From: Candidatus Omnitrophota bacterium
Lineage (GTDB): Bacteria; Hinthialibacterota; Hinthialibacteria; Hinthialibacterales; Hinthialibacteraceae
NCBI GenBank assembly: GCA_040755155.1
Contig: JBFMBP010000149.1
Span: forward strand, 1 to 58,187
DNA length: 58,187 bases
Reading direction: 5' to 3'
Shown here: positions 44,234-53,036 of the stretch, one piece after another
Numbering within the stretch: position 1 is the stretch's first letter
Layout: each line of letters starts with the position of its first letter
Notes under the pieces: generated by a model
The model's input: only the letters and a program-made list of their open reading frames with translations
Databases searched by the model: none
Told to the model about the DNA's origin: nothing
Translations under genes and position numbers: made by a program

Positions 44234-44341
44234 CATCCCCTCGCTTTCTGGGAGAGGATTAGGGTGAGGGGATTATTAGTAGGGTGGGTCGAACGAAGCG
44301 AGCCCCACTATTCATCATTCATCATTCACCCTTCATCATTT
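44234..44341. repeat. Palindromes and heptamer array after proB
   Basis: A half copy of the CCCTCGCTTTCTGGGAGAGG element (44234-44275) and a GTAGGGTGGGTCGAACGAAG palindrome (44279-44312) are followed by a heptamer array (CATCATT, 44308-44340) that ends 6 bases before the proB stop on the minus strand. No gene is seen here. Confidence 0.65.
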
Positions 44342-44346
44342 CGTTT

Positions 44347-45510
44347 CTATTCCAAGACAACGAGATTATCCCGGTGAACGACTTCGATGGCTTTGCGGCC
44401 GTTAAGGATTTCGCCGATCTCCTGGCTAGAGCGGCCTAATACCTGGCGCAGCTCGTCCGAGTTGTAGTTGACAAGCCCGCGGGCGAATTCTACGCCCTGT
44501 AAATCGTCGATGCGGACAAGGTCCTTGATTTGGAAGGAGCCGGAGACGGCGCGTACTCCCGACGCCAGCAAACTCTTCCCTTTCCGGCGCAATGCTTCCA
44601 CGGCGCCGTCGTCGACGATAATCCGGCCGCCGCAGGGCCGTTTGGCGAAAGCGAGGTAATATTTCCAGGCGGCCATTCTTTTTTTGGAGGGAATGATCCA
44701 AGTGCCTTTGCCCTTACCCGAAAAGAGGCCGTCGATTATCCCGATTTTGCGGCCGTTGGCGATGACGGCGAGTACGCCCCGCGAACTGGCGCTTTTTCCC
44801 GCTTCCAGTTTCGAACGCATTCCGCCCATCGATAGCGGATCCGCTTTATCTTTGACGAGCGACGACGCTTCCTCGAAATTGTCGTCGATCGTTTCGATCA
44901 ATTCGCCGCCTTTGCCGTTTTCGAATGTCCGATACAGGCCGTCAACAGTCGTCAGAAGAATTATAAGCCCGGCGTCCATTTTCCCCGCCAACAGCGCGGC
45001 GAGATAATCGTTGTCGCCGAAGCGCAATTCGTCGGTGGAGACGGTGTCGTTTTCGTTGATGATGGGCAGAACGCCAATAGTCAATAAATGTTGAAGCGTT
45101 TCGCGGGCGTTGAGGTAGGAATCGCGCCGGTCTAGGTCTGTCCGAGTGAGCAAAACTTGCGCTGTGATGATGCCGTATTGGCCGAAGAGTTCGCTATAGA
45201 GGTTCATAAGCCGTCCCTGGCCGATGGCGGCGTAGGCCTGGCGCAAATGGATGGATGGGGGACGGCGCGACATGCCCAAAGCGCGCAAGCCTGCGCCGAC
45301 GGCGCCGGATGAAACCAGTATGACTTCTATGCCGTTGGACTTAAGCGCAGCGATTTCCTTGACAAGAGATTCCATCACTGGGCGGTTGAAATGAGTCTTC
45401 TCGTCGTCGATGACGCGGGTGCCGATCTTGACGACGATCCGCTTCATCTTGTCCATCATGCCTTGAATGATTCCCGGCGCCGTTTCCGATCGATTGATTT
45501 CTTTTCCCAT
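44347..45510 (-). CDS. proB: Glutamate 5-kinase
   Basis: About 387 residues. Amino-acid kinase domain starting KRIVVKIGTRVI with VILVSSGAVGAG, INENDTVSTDELRFGDND and SMGGMRSKLEAG, followed by a PUA domain (about residues 275-370 here, with GRIIVDDGAVEAL...VNYNSDEL). First step of proline synthesis: ATP-dependent phosphorylation of glutamate. It follows obg by 40 bases, a common gene order. The ATG at 45510 follows the obg stop; the in-frame ATGs at 45459 and 45447 nearer to KRIVVKIG are also possible. No proA follows within the window. Confidence 0.94.
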   Translation of the reverse strand: MGKEINRSETAPGIIQGMMDKMKRIVVKIGTRVIDDEKTHFNRPVMESLVKEIAALKSNGIEVILVSSGAVGAGLRALGMSRRPPSIHLRQAYAAIGQGRLMNLYSELFGQYGIITAQVLLTRTDLDRRDSYLNARETLQHLLTIGVLPIINENDTVSTDELRFGDNDYLAALLAGKMDAGLIILLTTVDGLYRTFENGKGGELIETIDDNFEEASSLVKDKADPLSMGGMRSKLEAGKSASSRGVLAVIANGRKIGIIDGLFSGKGKGTWIIPSKKRMAAWKYYLAFAKRPCGGRIIVDDGAVEALRRKGKSLLASGVRAVSGSFQIKDLVRIDDLQGVEFARGLVNYNSDELRQVLGRSSQEIGEILNGRKAIEVVHRDNLVVLE

Positions 45511-45550
45511 GATTATCCAGTATTTCAGCGTGTTTTTGCGCTGCGGAGCG

Positions 45551-46636
45551 TTATGGATGAAACGAGAGTCCTTGTTCTTCGGAGCGAATTTTCGCGCCAG
45601 ATTGCATCTGCTCCAGGCAAGTGGATACAATCCTTTCCTTCAATTCGTTCGTCCCTTTTTTTTGGAGGGCGGAAATGAGGAAAATCGAATCGCGCGGGAT
45701 ATCCGGGCAATGGCGATGGAAAGTCTCCCATACGAGTTGAATCTCCTCCTCGTCGTCCAGCAAATCGATTTTATTGAGAGCGATCAAAGAAGGCCGTTGC
45801 AAAATCGCCGCATCGTATTCTTGTATTTCATGCCGAAGGTCTTTCAACGTAACGGCAGGCAGGTCGGGATCGTGGGGCGAGACTTCGATGACGTAGACAA
45901 GCATTTTGGTGCGTTCGATATGGCGGAGAAACTCCAATCCCAGCCCGACGCCGCTGTGCGCGCCCTGAATGATTCCGGGGATGTCCGCAATAACGAGGGA
46001 AGAGTCGTCTTCCAGCGGAACGGCGCCGAGAATCGGCTGCAGCGTAGTGAAGGGATAATCGGCGATGCGGGGCCGGGCGGCGGTAATGGAGGAAATCAAC
46101 GTAGATTTCCCTGCGTTGGGCAGTCCGATAAGACCGGCGTGAGCCACAAGTTTCAATTCGAAGAGAGCGGTTAATTCCTCGCCCGGCTTTCCCGGCGTAG
46201 TTTTGCGGGGCGCCTGGTTCGTAGGAGTAGCGAAGCGGGCGTTGCCTTTGCCGCCCGCGCCCCCCCGCGCGATGACATATTCCCCGTTCGTTTCTTCCAT
46301 ATCGACGATCAGTTCGCGCGTATCCGCGTCGTATACAACGGTTCCTGGCGGAGATTCGAGAACGAAATCTTCGCCATTGGCTCCGGAACGGTTGTTTTTT
46401 CCGCCGCGATGGGCGTTTTCCGCTTTATAGAAAGGTTGGGAGTGCAGTTTTTCCAACGTATTCAATCCCGGATTGATCCGCAGAATAATGGAGCCGCCCC
46501 GTCCGCCATCGCCGCCGTCCGGCCCTCCCAAAGGAACGTACTTTTCATGGCGAAAGGAAACTGCGCCGTTGCCGCCGTCGCCTGCTTTCAGGCGCAGTTT
46601 AACGCGATCGATAAATGCTCCTTCCATCATCGGCAT
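45551..46636 (-). CDS. obg: GTPase Obg/CgtA
   Basis: 361 residues. Glycine-rich Obg fold (RVKLRLKAGDGGNGAVSFRHE to GGAGGKGNARFAT), then a GTPase domain with G1 GLPNAGKST (171-179), G3 DIPGI and G4 NKIDL. Ribosome assembly and stress GTPase in the cytoplasm. The C-terminal OCT-type extension found in some homologues is absent. AAGGA lies 9 bases before the ATG at 46636; ATGs at 46630 and 46627 are alternatives. It precedes proB, but there is no rplU or rpmA upstream: the next gene is divergent. Confidence 0.95.
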   Translation of the reverse strand: MPMMEGAFIDRVKLRLKAGDGGNGAVSFRHEKYVPLGGPDGGDGGRGGSIILRINPGLNTLEKLHSQPFYKAENAHRGGKNNRSGANGEDFVLESPPGTVVYDADTRELIVDMEETNGEYVIARGGAGGKGNARFATPTNQAPRKTTPGKPGEELTALFELKLVAHAGLIGLPNAGKSTLISSITAARPRIADYPFTTLQPILGAVPLEDDSSLVIADIPGIIQGAHSGVGLGLEFLRHIERTKMLVYVIEVSPHDPDLPAVTLKDLRHEIQEYDAAILQRPSLIALNKIDLLDDEEEIQLVWETFHRHCPDIPRDSIFLISALQKKGTNELKERIVSTCLEQMQSGAKIRSEEQGLSFHP

Positions 46637-46870
46637 GGCGTCATTCCTTATTTGGCTCGATCATACTCTTTGGAATCGATAATCGATAATTAGACTTGAT
46701 TAAGCATCATTTATTCTACAAAGGGAAGAAGGTTCCTGAAGAGCCGTATTCGAAGATAGAACGAATGATGCTAAACTTATTTTTTTATTAACGGCATTTC
46801 TATAGATTCTATGCCAACATCCTCCAGTTTAAACGCTGTTGGCGGCTATATTCGATAAAAGGAGCATTTC

Positions 46871-47980
46871 ATGAAAGTACTCGTAACGGGCGGGGCCGGA
46901 TTTATCGGATCCTACATTGCAGATGAATTGATTCGGCGCGGGCATACGGTGAGAATTTTCGATTCGTTGGACCCCCAGGTTCATCCCAATGGGGAAAGAC
47001 CCGTCTATCTCAATCCCAAAGCGGAATTCGTCTACGGCGACGTGCGCGATATCGGCGCCTTTCGCCAGGCGCTGGCCGATCAGGAAATCGTATTCCACGA
47101 AGCGGCCGCCGTAGGCATGGGACAGTCCATGTATAAAGTCAAGCATTATGTGGATGTCAACGTCGGCGGCACGGCGAATCTGTTGGATTTGCTGGCGAAC
47201 GAAAAGCATAGCGTCAAGAAAGTCATCGTTGCCGCGTCGCAGTCCAGCTACGGCGAAGGCTGCTGCTTATGCCCCCGCCGGGGCGTCATCAAGGCGGACT
47301 TCCGCAGCGAAGAGCAACTCAAAGCGGGACGATGGGAATATCTCTCTCCGGAAGGCGAGGTCATGGAGCCTTCCGCGACGCCGGAAAGCGCGCCGAGAGA
47401 TTGCCAGGCGATTTATGCGCTGAACAAGCGCGACCAGGAAGATATGCTGCTCAGCATCGGTCAGACCTATGGCATCCCCGCTGTCGCTTTGCGCTATTAT
47501 AACGTGTATGGGCCGCGCCAATCGTTGTCCAATCCCTATACCGGCGTGCTGGCCATCTTCATGAGCCGGTTGGCGAACGGCAAGCCGCCGGTCATCTACG
47601 AGGACGGCTTGCAATCGCGCGATTTCATCTCCGTGCATGACGTAGTTCAGGGGAATATGCTGGCGATGGAGAATGATAAGGCGAACGGGCAAGCCTTCAA
47701 CCTGGGCACGGGAATACCCACGTCCATTAAAGACATCGCCTTGATGCTGGCGAAAACTTACGGCGTATCCATCGAGCCGGAAATCACCGGCAAATACCGC
47801 AAAGGCGATACGCGCCATTGCTTCGCCGACATAACTAAAATCAAGACGATGCTGGGCTTCGAGCCGAAAGTTTCTCTGCAAGAAGGAATGCGGGAACTGG
47901 TGGAATGGTCGCGCTCGACGGACGCACGCGATCTTTTCGATCAAGCGGCCAAAGAACTGGCGGAAAAGGGACTCGCCTGA
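46871..47980 (+). CDS. NAD-dependent sugar epimerase/dehydratase (extended SDR)
   Basis: 369 residues. Rossmann motif TGGAGFIGS, active-site Tyr182 and Lys186 (IYALNKRD), and NVYGPRQSLSNPYTG. An insert near residues 130-165 with CCLCPRRG, EEQLKAGRWE and SPEGEV matches a family that usually carries a CxxHG...CPxCG zinc-ribbon-like pair. Here the second pair is lost (SPEGEV), so metal binding is doubtful. Probably acts on an NDP-6-deoxysugar or hexose for surface polysaccharide; the substrate is not determined. GGAG lies 6 bases before the ATG. The following methyltransferase gene starts 2 bases after the stop. Confidence 0.9.
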   Translation: MKVLVTGGAGFIGSYIADELIRRGHTVRIFDSLDPQVHPNGERPVYLNPKAEFVYGDVRDIGAFRQALADQEIVFHEAAAVGMGQSMYKVKHYVDVNVGGTANLLDLLANEKHSVKKVIVAASQSSYGEGCCLCPRRGVIKADFRSEEQLKAGRWEYLSPEGEVMEPSATPESAPRDCQAIYALNKRDQEDMLLSIGQTYGIPAVALRYYNVYGPRQSLSNPYTGVLAIFMSRLANGKPPVIYEDGLQSRDFISVHDVVQGNMLAMENDKANGQAFNLGTGIPTSIKDIALMLAKTYGVSIEPEITGKYRKGDTRHCFADITKIKTMLGFEPKVSLQEGMRELVEWSRSTDARDLFDQAAKELAEKGLA

Positions 47981-47981
47981 A

Positions 47982-48608
47982 ATGCAGGAAGATTGGCCGC
48001 CGATTTTCGACCGGCTGCGCCCATCCCGCGAAACGCAATTGTTGGCGGAATACGCCGAAATCAAGCCAGGGGAAAGGGCGTTGGAGGTTGGTTGCGGTTC
48101 TGGGTATATAACGTTGCGGCTGGCCTGGCGCTTTCCCGGCCATCGAACGATCATTGGCTTCGATTTGCAGCGCGATAAGATCGCCGAAGCCCTGAATTGG
48201 AAAAAACGGATTGAGGAGTTATTGTTAAAACCTCTGACAAATGTTCATTTTCTGGTTTGGGATGCAGTCTCTCCAGCGCGCTTAGGCAACGGCTTCGACG
48301 TTCTCGTCTGCAATCCGCCATTCTTCGCGAAGCAAGCGTCGCGACCGGCGCATCAAGCCGATAGGCGCTTAGCGCGGCGGGATGACGCATTGCCGCCGGA
48401 TACGCTGCTGGATTGCGCCGCTGCGCAGTTAGTCCCAAGCGGTAGACTATATCTGGTCTATCCCCAAAACCGCCTCAATGAAATCGCCGCCATTGCTCAG
48501 CGTAAAGGATTCGCCATCGCCGCTGCGGAGACGCATGAGAACATCCGCCGCCGCAGCGGCGGAATTTGTTTGATGCAATGCCAAACCGAACCATGCAGTA
48601 AAGGATAA
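47982..48608 (+). CDS. Small SAM-dependent methyltransferase, TrmN6-like
   Basis: 208 residues. SAM-binding motif ALEVGCGSGYITLRLA and catalytic NPPF motif (VCNPPFF) of N6-adenine methyltransferases, with a C-terminal VYPQNRLNEI segment. This matches tRNA1(Val) adenine-37 N6-methyltransferase (TrmN6/YfiC) in size and motifs; other N6-adenine targets cannot be excluded. It starts 1 base after the epimerase stop, so translation is coupled, though a functional link with a sugar enzyme is not obvious. Confidence 0.8.
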   Translation: MQEDWPPIFDRLRPSRETQLLAEYAEIKPGERALEVGCGSGYITLRLAWRFPGHRTIIGFDLQRDKIAEALNWKKRIEELLLKPLTNVHFLVWDAVSPARLGNGFDVLVCNPPFFAKQASRPAHQADRRLARRDDALPPDTLLDCAAAQLVPSGRLYLVYPQNRLNEIAAIAQRKGFAIAAAETHENIRRRSGGICLMQCQTEPCSKG

Positions 48609-48666
48609 AATATCGATCGGAAAGTTACATTGGATTGCAATCGCGCTTCCGTTAAGCAACAGAAAC

Positions 48667-50256
48667 CTACTTGGAATTTGCGTTCATGCAATAAACCGTA
48701 AATTGAAATTGGGAATCTCGGATATTGAATACTCGCTTTTGATAGGACAACATATCCATCAAAGGAGCTACGCTTCGTAAAAAATACCTATCCGCTCCGG
48801 GAACAACCAGGATGCATTGAAAACGCTGGTTGCTAACATCAATATTACTTTCTACGATTGGATTCTCTTCCTGCAAACCTTTACTTATGCGCAAGGCTCC
48901 GGATTCGGTAATGATGCAAGGGAATAAATTCTTTCGATTGGCGGCGTAATGCAGATACCGTTGGGGGGAAAACCACCATTCAAGGGCGGGATTGTCTTGG
49001 TTCGAAACGATCATGATCGTTTCGTCAATAGATACGTTGTCTTGAATGAAGCGGAAAAATTCTTGCGTGTTTCTTCCTTCTCGAGAAAAACTCAAGATAG
49101 GCTTTAAAACGTAGGAATAGCCGGTTAAGAGTAAATAAACGATAGATGCGCTAAGCATGATGCTTAGAACATGTTTATAATGAATCGCAATGTATCGGTA
49201 TATCCAAATGGCGAGAAAAGATAAACCAAACGTGGCAGGGAGAAAATACCGGCCGAACATGTTGCTTTTAGTATATAAGGTGGTTTGAGAAATAACGAAA
49301 AGCGCCGCGAATAAAATTATCCAGAACAAGTGCCGGAGAAATACTAGCGACGATAAATCAAATCTCTTCTTGCTTTCGACGTTGCAAATTAAGATTGTAT
49401 ATAATCCAATGAGAATAATCCAGAAACAATTTGTCAATAAGAATGACAAAAGGATTTTGATGTAATCTTTCAAACCAATATGGCTATCAAGTCCCGCGTA
49501 ATTCAAGGTTTGAACGCCGATTAACGAATAGATGAAATATAATCCGACTAAGAAGAAAGGTATAGACGCCGCAAGGCAGAGACGGTTTTTCTTCAATCCG
49601 TCGTAAAGAGAGCAATAGGCGCCCAAACTGCATCCCAATATGATTTTTAGAAAGATAAAAAACGGAATCGTGATAAGAAAACTTTCCTTCGAGAGAGCGG
49701 CGAGGAAGAGAAATAGCAAAAAAAGAATATCGTACACAAGCCGTAAATTCGCTTTTTTCAAACTAAGAGCCATAAATATTAGGGCGATTGATAATAAGGG
49801 CATTCCCGTCGCTTCATTAGGAGCCTTTCGCCACCATATCTCGGTTTGGGGGCCGATTAAAGTCAATAAGGAGAAGAGAAGAGATTGAGAGAAACTAAAA
49901 CTCAGGAAGACGCAAAACAAGTAAAGAAAAAACGATGTAAAAACAACGAGAATACCTTTATGAATGGACAAAAGAAGAAAATTATCTCCTAGAAAATACG
50001 TTTCGGTCACGCGAAAAAAATAGTAGAAAGGACGAAAACGTATTTTCAGATCGTCGCCCAATAACTTATGAAGAGCCGAAGAAAAAGACCCTTCGGTAAT
50101 TAAATTATTTATTCTCAATATATCATGATCGTCGGTTAAATGGCCTCCGGAGAAAAGAGAACCGGATAGAATGAACAAAGAAAACCAAAAAATAAGGAAA
50201 AAGAGAAAAGCAGTTATATGAGGATGATTTTTCGATGCTCTTTTAATTATCGGCAT
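48667..50256 (-). CDS. Polytopic membrane protein, GT-C glycosyltransferase-like
   Basis: About 529 residues with eleven or more membrane helices and a soluble C-terminal part of about 130 residues. The first loop has LTDDHDILRINNLI, an acidic motif like those of GT-C transferases. The gene is AT-richer than its neighbours. The ATG at 50256 is chosen because CGGAG lies about 8 bases before it; a start at 50286 is possible. It is convergent with the methyltransferase gene. It may use lipid-linked sugars to modify cell-surface material, in keeping with the nearby epimerase and UDP-glucuronate decarboxylase genes. Confidence 0.7.
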   Translation of the reverse strand: MPIIKRASKNHPHITAFLFFLIFWFSLFILSGSLFSGGHLTDDHDILRINNLITEGSFSSALHKLLGDDLKIRFRPFYYFFRVTETYFLGDNFLLLSIHKGILVVFTSFFLYLFCVFLSFSFSQSLLFSLLTLIGPQTEIWWRKAPNEATGMPLLSIALIFMALSLKKANLRLVYDILFLLFLFLAALSKESFLITIPFFIFLKIILGCSLGAYCSLYDGLKKNRLCLAASIPFFLVGLYFIYSLIGVQTLNYAGLDSHIGLKDYIKILLSFLLTNCFWIILIGLYTILICNVESKKRFDLSSLVFLRHLFWIILFAALFVISQTTLYTKSNMFGRYFLPATFGLSFLAIWIYRYIAIHYKHVLSIMLSASIVYLLLTGYSYVLKPILSFSREGRNTQEFFRFIQDNVSIDETIMIVSNQDNPALEWWFSPQRYLHYAANRKNLFPCIITESGALRISKGLQEENPIVESNIDVSNQRFQCILVVPGADRYFLRSVAPLMDMLSYQKRVFNIRDSQFQFTVYCMNANSK

Positions 50257-50557
50257 TTTTTTTACTCCGTAAAAAAGCATTGTCAAACTGAACAGTGCAT
50301 TTAAACGATTTTTTACATGTTGGGATGATACATTCTAAAACGCGCATGATAGCGGCTGGAGATATGGGATAAGATTATCTCCCCTATGATCTCCTCCAAG
50401 GCCACTTTCGCCTTCATCGTTCCATCATAACTTTTGCGCATTCTTTTTATTGGATTCACCCCATCTTCCTGTCTTCGGCATCGAGGTTTCCCACCTTAAG
50501 CGTCAGTCCGAATTTTGGGGTGCATTATTGTATTTGCTATATAAATTGCTTGTTAAA

Positions 50558-51502
50558 TCATACCGCCGGGGATAGTACTTGTTTGAAATAGTCAATGGTC
50601 TTTTGCAGTCCCTCGCGCAAGACAACCTTCGGCTCCCAGTTCAGCTGTTTCCGCGCCGTAGCGATATCCGGTTGACGTACTTTGGGATCGTCTTCTGGAA
50701 GAGGCTTGTAAACGATCTCGCTCTTCGATCCCGTCAGTTCCCGCACCGCTTCGCTCAATTCGCGCACCGTCATTTCGGTGGGATTGCCGATATTGACGGG
50801 ATGCGTGATGTCCGATTCGAGCAACTTGATGATTCCATCCACCTCGTCTGAAACGTAGCAGAAGGAACGAGTCTGGCTTCCATCCCCGAAAAGGGTCATC
50901 GACTCGCCCAAGAGCGCTTGCGTAATCAGAGTAGAAACCACCCGTCCGTCTTTGACTCTCATGCGGGGGCCGTAGGTATTGAAGATGCGCACGATGCGCG
51001 TTTCGACGCCGTGATAGCGATGATAGGCCATGGTAATCGCTTCGGCGAAGCGCTTGGCTTCGTCATAGACGCCGCGCGGCCCGATGGGATTTACGTTGCC
51101 CCAATACGTTTCCTGCTGGGGATGAATGAGAGGATCGCCGTAGACTTCCGATGTGGAAGCGAGAAGCAGCCGCGCTCCCTTTTCCTTCGCCAAGCCTAGA
51201 GCCTTATGAGTGCCCAGAGAACCGACTTTTAAGGTTTGAATGGGGAGCTTTAGGTAGTCGATAGGGCTGGCGGGAGAAGCGAAATGGAGAATGTTGTCGA
51301 TGGATCCTGGAACATGGATGAAATTGGTTACGTCGTGTTGGATATAGAGAAATCCTTTGCGTCCAAAAAGATGCTCGATGTTGGAAAGGCTGCCCGTAAT
51401 CAGATTGTCCATGCAGATTATTTCATGGTCTCGCTCCAACAGCGCATCCGCCAAATGCGACCCTAAAAAACCCGCCCCGCCTGTGATGAGTGTTCTTGGC
51501 AT
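50558..51502 (-). CDS. UDP-glucuronate decarboxylase (UDP-xylose synthase)
   Basis: About 314 residues. Extended [13 protein letters not shown], the UXS-typical [22 protein letters not shown], active-site Tyr146 and Lys150 (VYDEAKR), and [10 protein letters not shown]. Converts UDP-glucuronate into UDP-xylose with NAD+, for surface polysaccharide or glycosylation. Start ATG 51502 (MPRTLITGG) is preferred to an upstream codon at 51544, since AGAG lies 7 bases before it and it gives the canonical N-terminus. Flanked by a palindromic repeat upstream and a 300-base gap downstream; stands in a loose cluster of sugar genes. Confidence 0.93.
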   Translation of the reverse strand: MPRTLITGGAGFLGSHLADALLERDHEIICMDNLITGSLSNIEHLFGRKGFLYIQHDVTNFIHVPGSIDNILHFASPASPIDYLKLPIQTLKVGSLGTHKALGLAKEKGARLLLASTSEVYGDPLIHPQQETYWGNVNPIGPRGVYDEAKRFAEAITMAYHRYHGVETRIVRIFNTYGPRMRVKDGRVVSTLITQALLGESMTLFGDGSQTRSFCYVSDEVDGIIKLLESDITHPVNIGNPTEMTVRELSEAVRELTGSKSEIVYKPLPEDDPKVRQPDIATARKQLNWEPKVVLREGLQKTIDYFKQVLSPAV

Positions 51503-51572
51503 TCTGAAACTCTTTTCCTTCTTCCTAATGTATCCGCGCCGCATTCTGTTCCCAAATGGAATGGGCTATTCA

Positions 51573-51664
51573 TTCCTCTCCCAAGATTGGGAGAGGTTAG
51601 GTGAGGGTTGATAAAACTAATCGTAAATTCCCTCACCCTGACCCTCTCCCAGTGGGAGAGGGAA
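51573..51664. repeat. Imperfect palindrome upstream of the UDP-xylose synthase gene
   Basis: About 92 bases: CCTCTCCCAAGATTGGGAGAGG at one end, CCTCTCCCAGTGGGAGAGG-like at the other, with inverted GGTGAGGG and CCCTCACC inside. Same family as 5651-5750. Confidence 0.75.
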
Positions 51665-51752
51665 ATGATGCGCAGCAATCTTAATTGGAATCGGCGCTAT
51701 TCATCGTACCAATCAATCCCTCGCCAAACAAGCATTATGGGCGAAATCCGCC

Positions 51753-52904
51753 TTATTTGACGGATTCGGCGGAAGGGATTCTTCGTTTTTGCACTTGAAG
51801 CAGTCCCTGCTGAGCGATGGAAAATGCGGGATTTAATTGCAGCGCTTGGTTGTAAAGCTGCTCCGCTTCATCCAAATTTCCCGTTTGCAATTCCAAAGAA
51901 GCAAGATTGACGATGGCTTGAATATTGCGCTCGTCCTTCTGGATCGCGGATAGGAAAGCGTCGCGGGCGGCGTCGAGTTTCTGGTTTTTGATGTAGACAA
52001 GTCCAAGATAATTGAAGGCGTGGGAATTGCCGGGATGGCGATCCAACGCGGTAAGCAAGACGTTTTCCGCGCTGCGCAGATCGCCCAGGGAAAGATACAG
52101 CTGGCCTAACGCAATGTAAGGCGTGGCGCTTTGGGGGGAACGAGCGGCGGCATCTTTGACCTGGATGATTTTTTTGTTGATTTCCTTGATTCGCTTGAAG
52201 GAATCGAGCCATTGACGGCTTTCTTGCGCTTGTCCCGTACGCGCCAGGATCATACCCAATTGATATTGGGGATTTTCGCTCCAAGGAGAGGCCTGGATAG
52301 CTTTCCGCAAATAGGAAACCGCTTTTTCGAGATCGTTTTTGGATTGATAGATCATGCCGATTTGATAATAGAGCATAGAGTGGAATTCAGGAGGAACTTC
52401 TTGTTTCTTGCGCAATAGCAGGTCTTGGACTTTGAAGAGACTATCTAGAGCGGCGTCGAGTTGATTCGTTTCGCGTTGGGAGGTTCCCAGGTTGTACCAG
52501 GCGAGTTCGTCGTTGGGATCGTTTTTGAGAATGGCATTGAAAATATAGATGGCGGCGTCTTGTTTGCCTTGTTTAGAGAGGATGGAGCCTTTGGCAAGCA
52601 GGGCGTCGCGATGATTCGCTTGAATGGCCAAGACTTTATCGAGTTCGCCGAGCGCTTCCGTCTCCCGGTCGAGCCGCGACAGGCAGCGCGCCTTGCCGAT
52701 GCGGGCGGCGAGAATGGACGGCGAGGCATCCAGCACCTGGCTGTAAGCGGCGACGGCTTTCGCCATATCGCCCTGGTAAAAATATTGCTCCGCCTGGTTA
52801 AAAAGAGACTCCGCTGACTGCGCCCCAAAAGAATTAACAGGAACGATGGCGGCGAAGGCAAAATCCAAGTAAATAAAAATAGCGAACCAAAGGCTTTTTT
52901 TCAC
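51753..52904 (-). CDS. Secreted TPR protein
   Basis: About 383 residues. Signal peptide (KKSLWFAIFIYLDFAFAAIV), then nine to ten TPRs (for example FNQAEQYFYQGDMAKAVAAYSQVL, YNLGTSQRETNQLDAAL, FNYLGLVYIKNQKLDAARDAF). Protein-binding scaffold in the periplasm or outside. The start is taken as the GTG at 52904: the GGGAG 7 bases before it comes from the octamer array that fills the gap to the upstream gene. An upstream TTG at 52934 would make the first residues from the repeat itself. It follows the ASPIC/FG-GAP gene and is probably its operon partner. Confidence 0.85.
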   Translation of the reverse strand: MKKSLWFAIFIYLDFAFAAIVPVNSFGAQSAESLFNQAEQYFYQGDMAKAVAAYSQVLDASPSILAARIGKARCLSRLDRETEALGELDKVLAIQANHRDALLAKGSILSKQGKQDAAIYIFNAILKNDPNDELAWYNLGTSQRETNQLDAALDSLFKVQDLLLRKKQEVPPEFHSMLYYQIGMIYQSKNDLEKAVSYLRKAIQASPWSENPQYQLGMILARTGQAQESRQWLDSFKRIKEINKKIIQVKDAAARSPQSATPYIALGQLYLSLGDLRSAENVLLTALDRHPGNSHAFNYLGLVYIKNQKLDAARDAFLSAIQKDERNIQAIVNLASLELQTGNLDEAEQLYNQALQLNPAFSIAQQGLLQVQKRRIPSAESVK

Positions 52905-52910
52905 GATCAA

Positions 52911-53036
52911 TCTCCCAATCTCCCAATCTCCCAATCTCCCAATCTCCCAATCTCCCAGTCTCCCAGTCTCCCAGTCTCCCAGTCTCCCAGTCTCCCAGTC
53001 TCTCAGTCTCCCAGTCTCAAAGTCTCAAAGTCTCAA
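52911..53036. repeat. Octamer tandem array between the FG-GAP and TPR genes
   Basis: About 15 octamers: TCTCCCAA units near the TPR gene, TCTCCCAG units in the middle and TCTCAAAG units at the far end. On the coding (minus) strand they read TTGGGAGA, CTGGGAGA and CTTTGAGA. The last type supplies the TGA stop codon of the FG-GAP gene (53033-53035), and the first type supplies the ribosome-binding sequence of the TPR gene. Confidence 0.85.
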
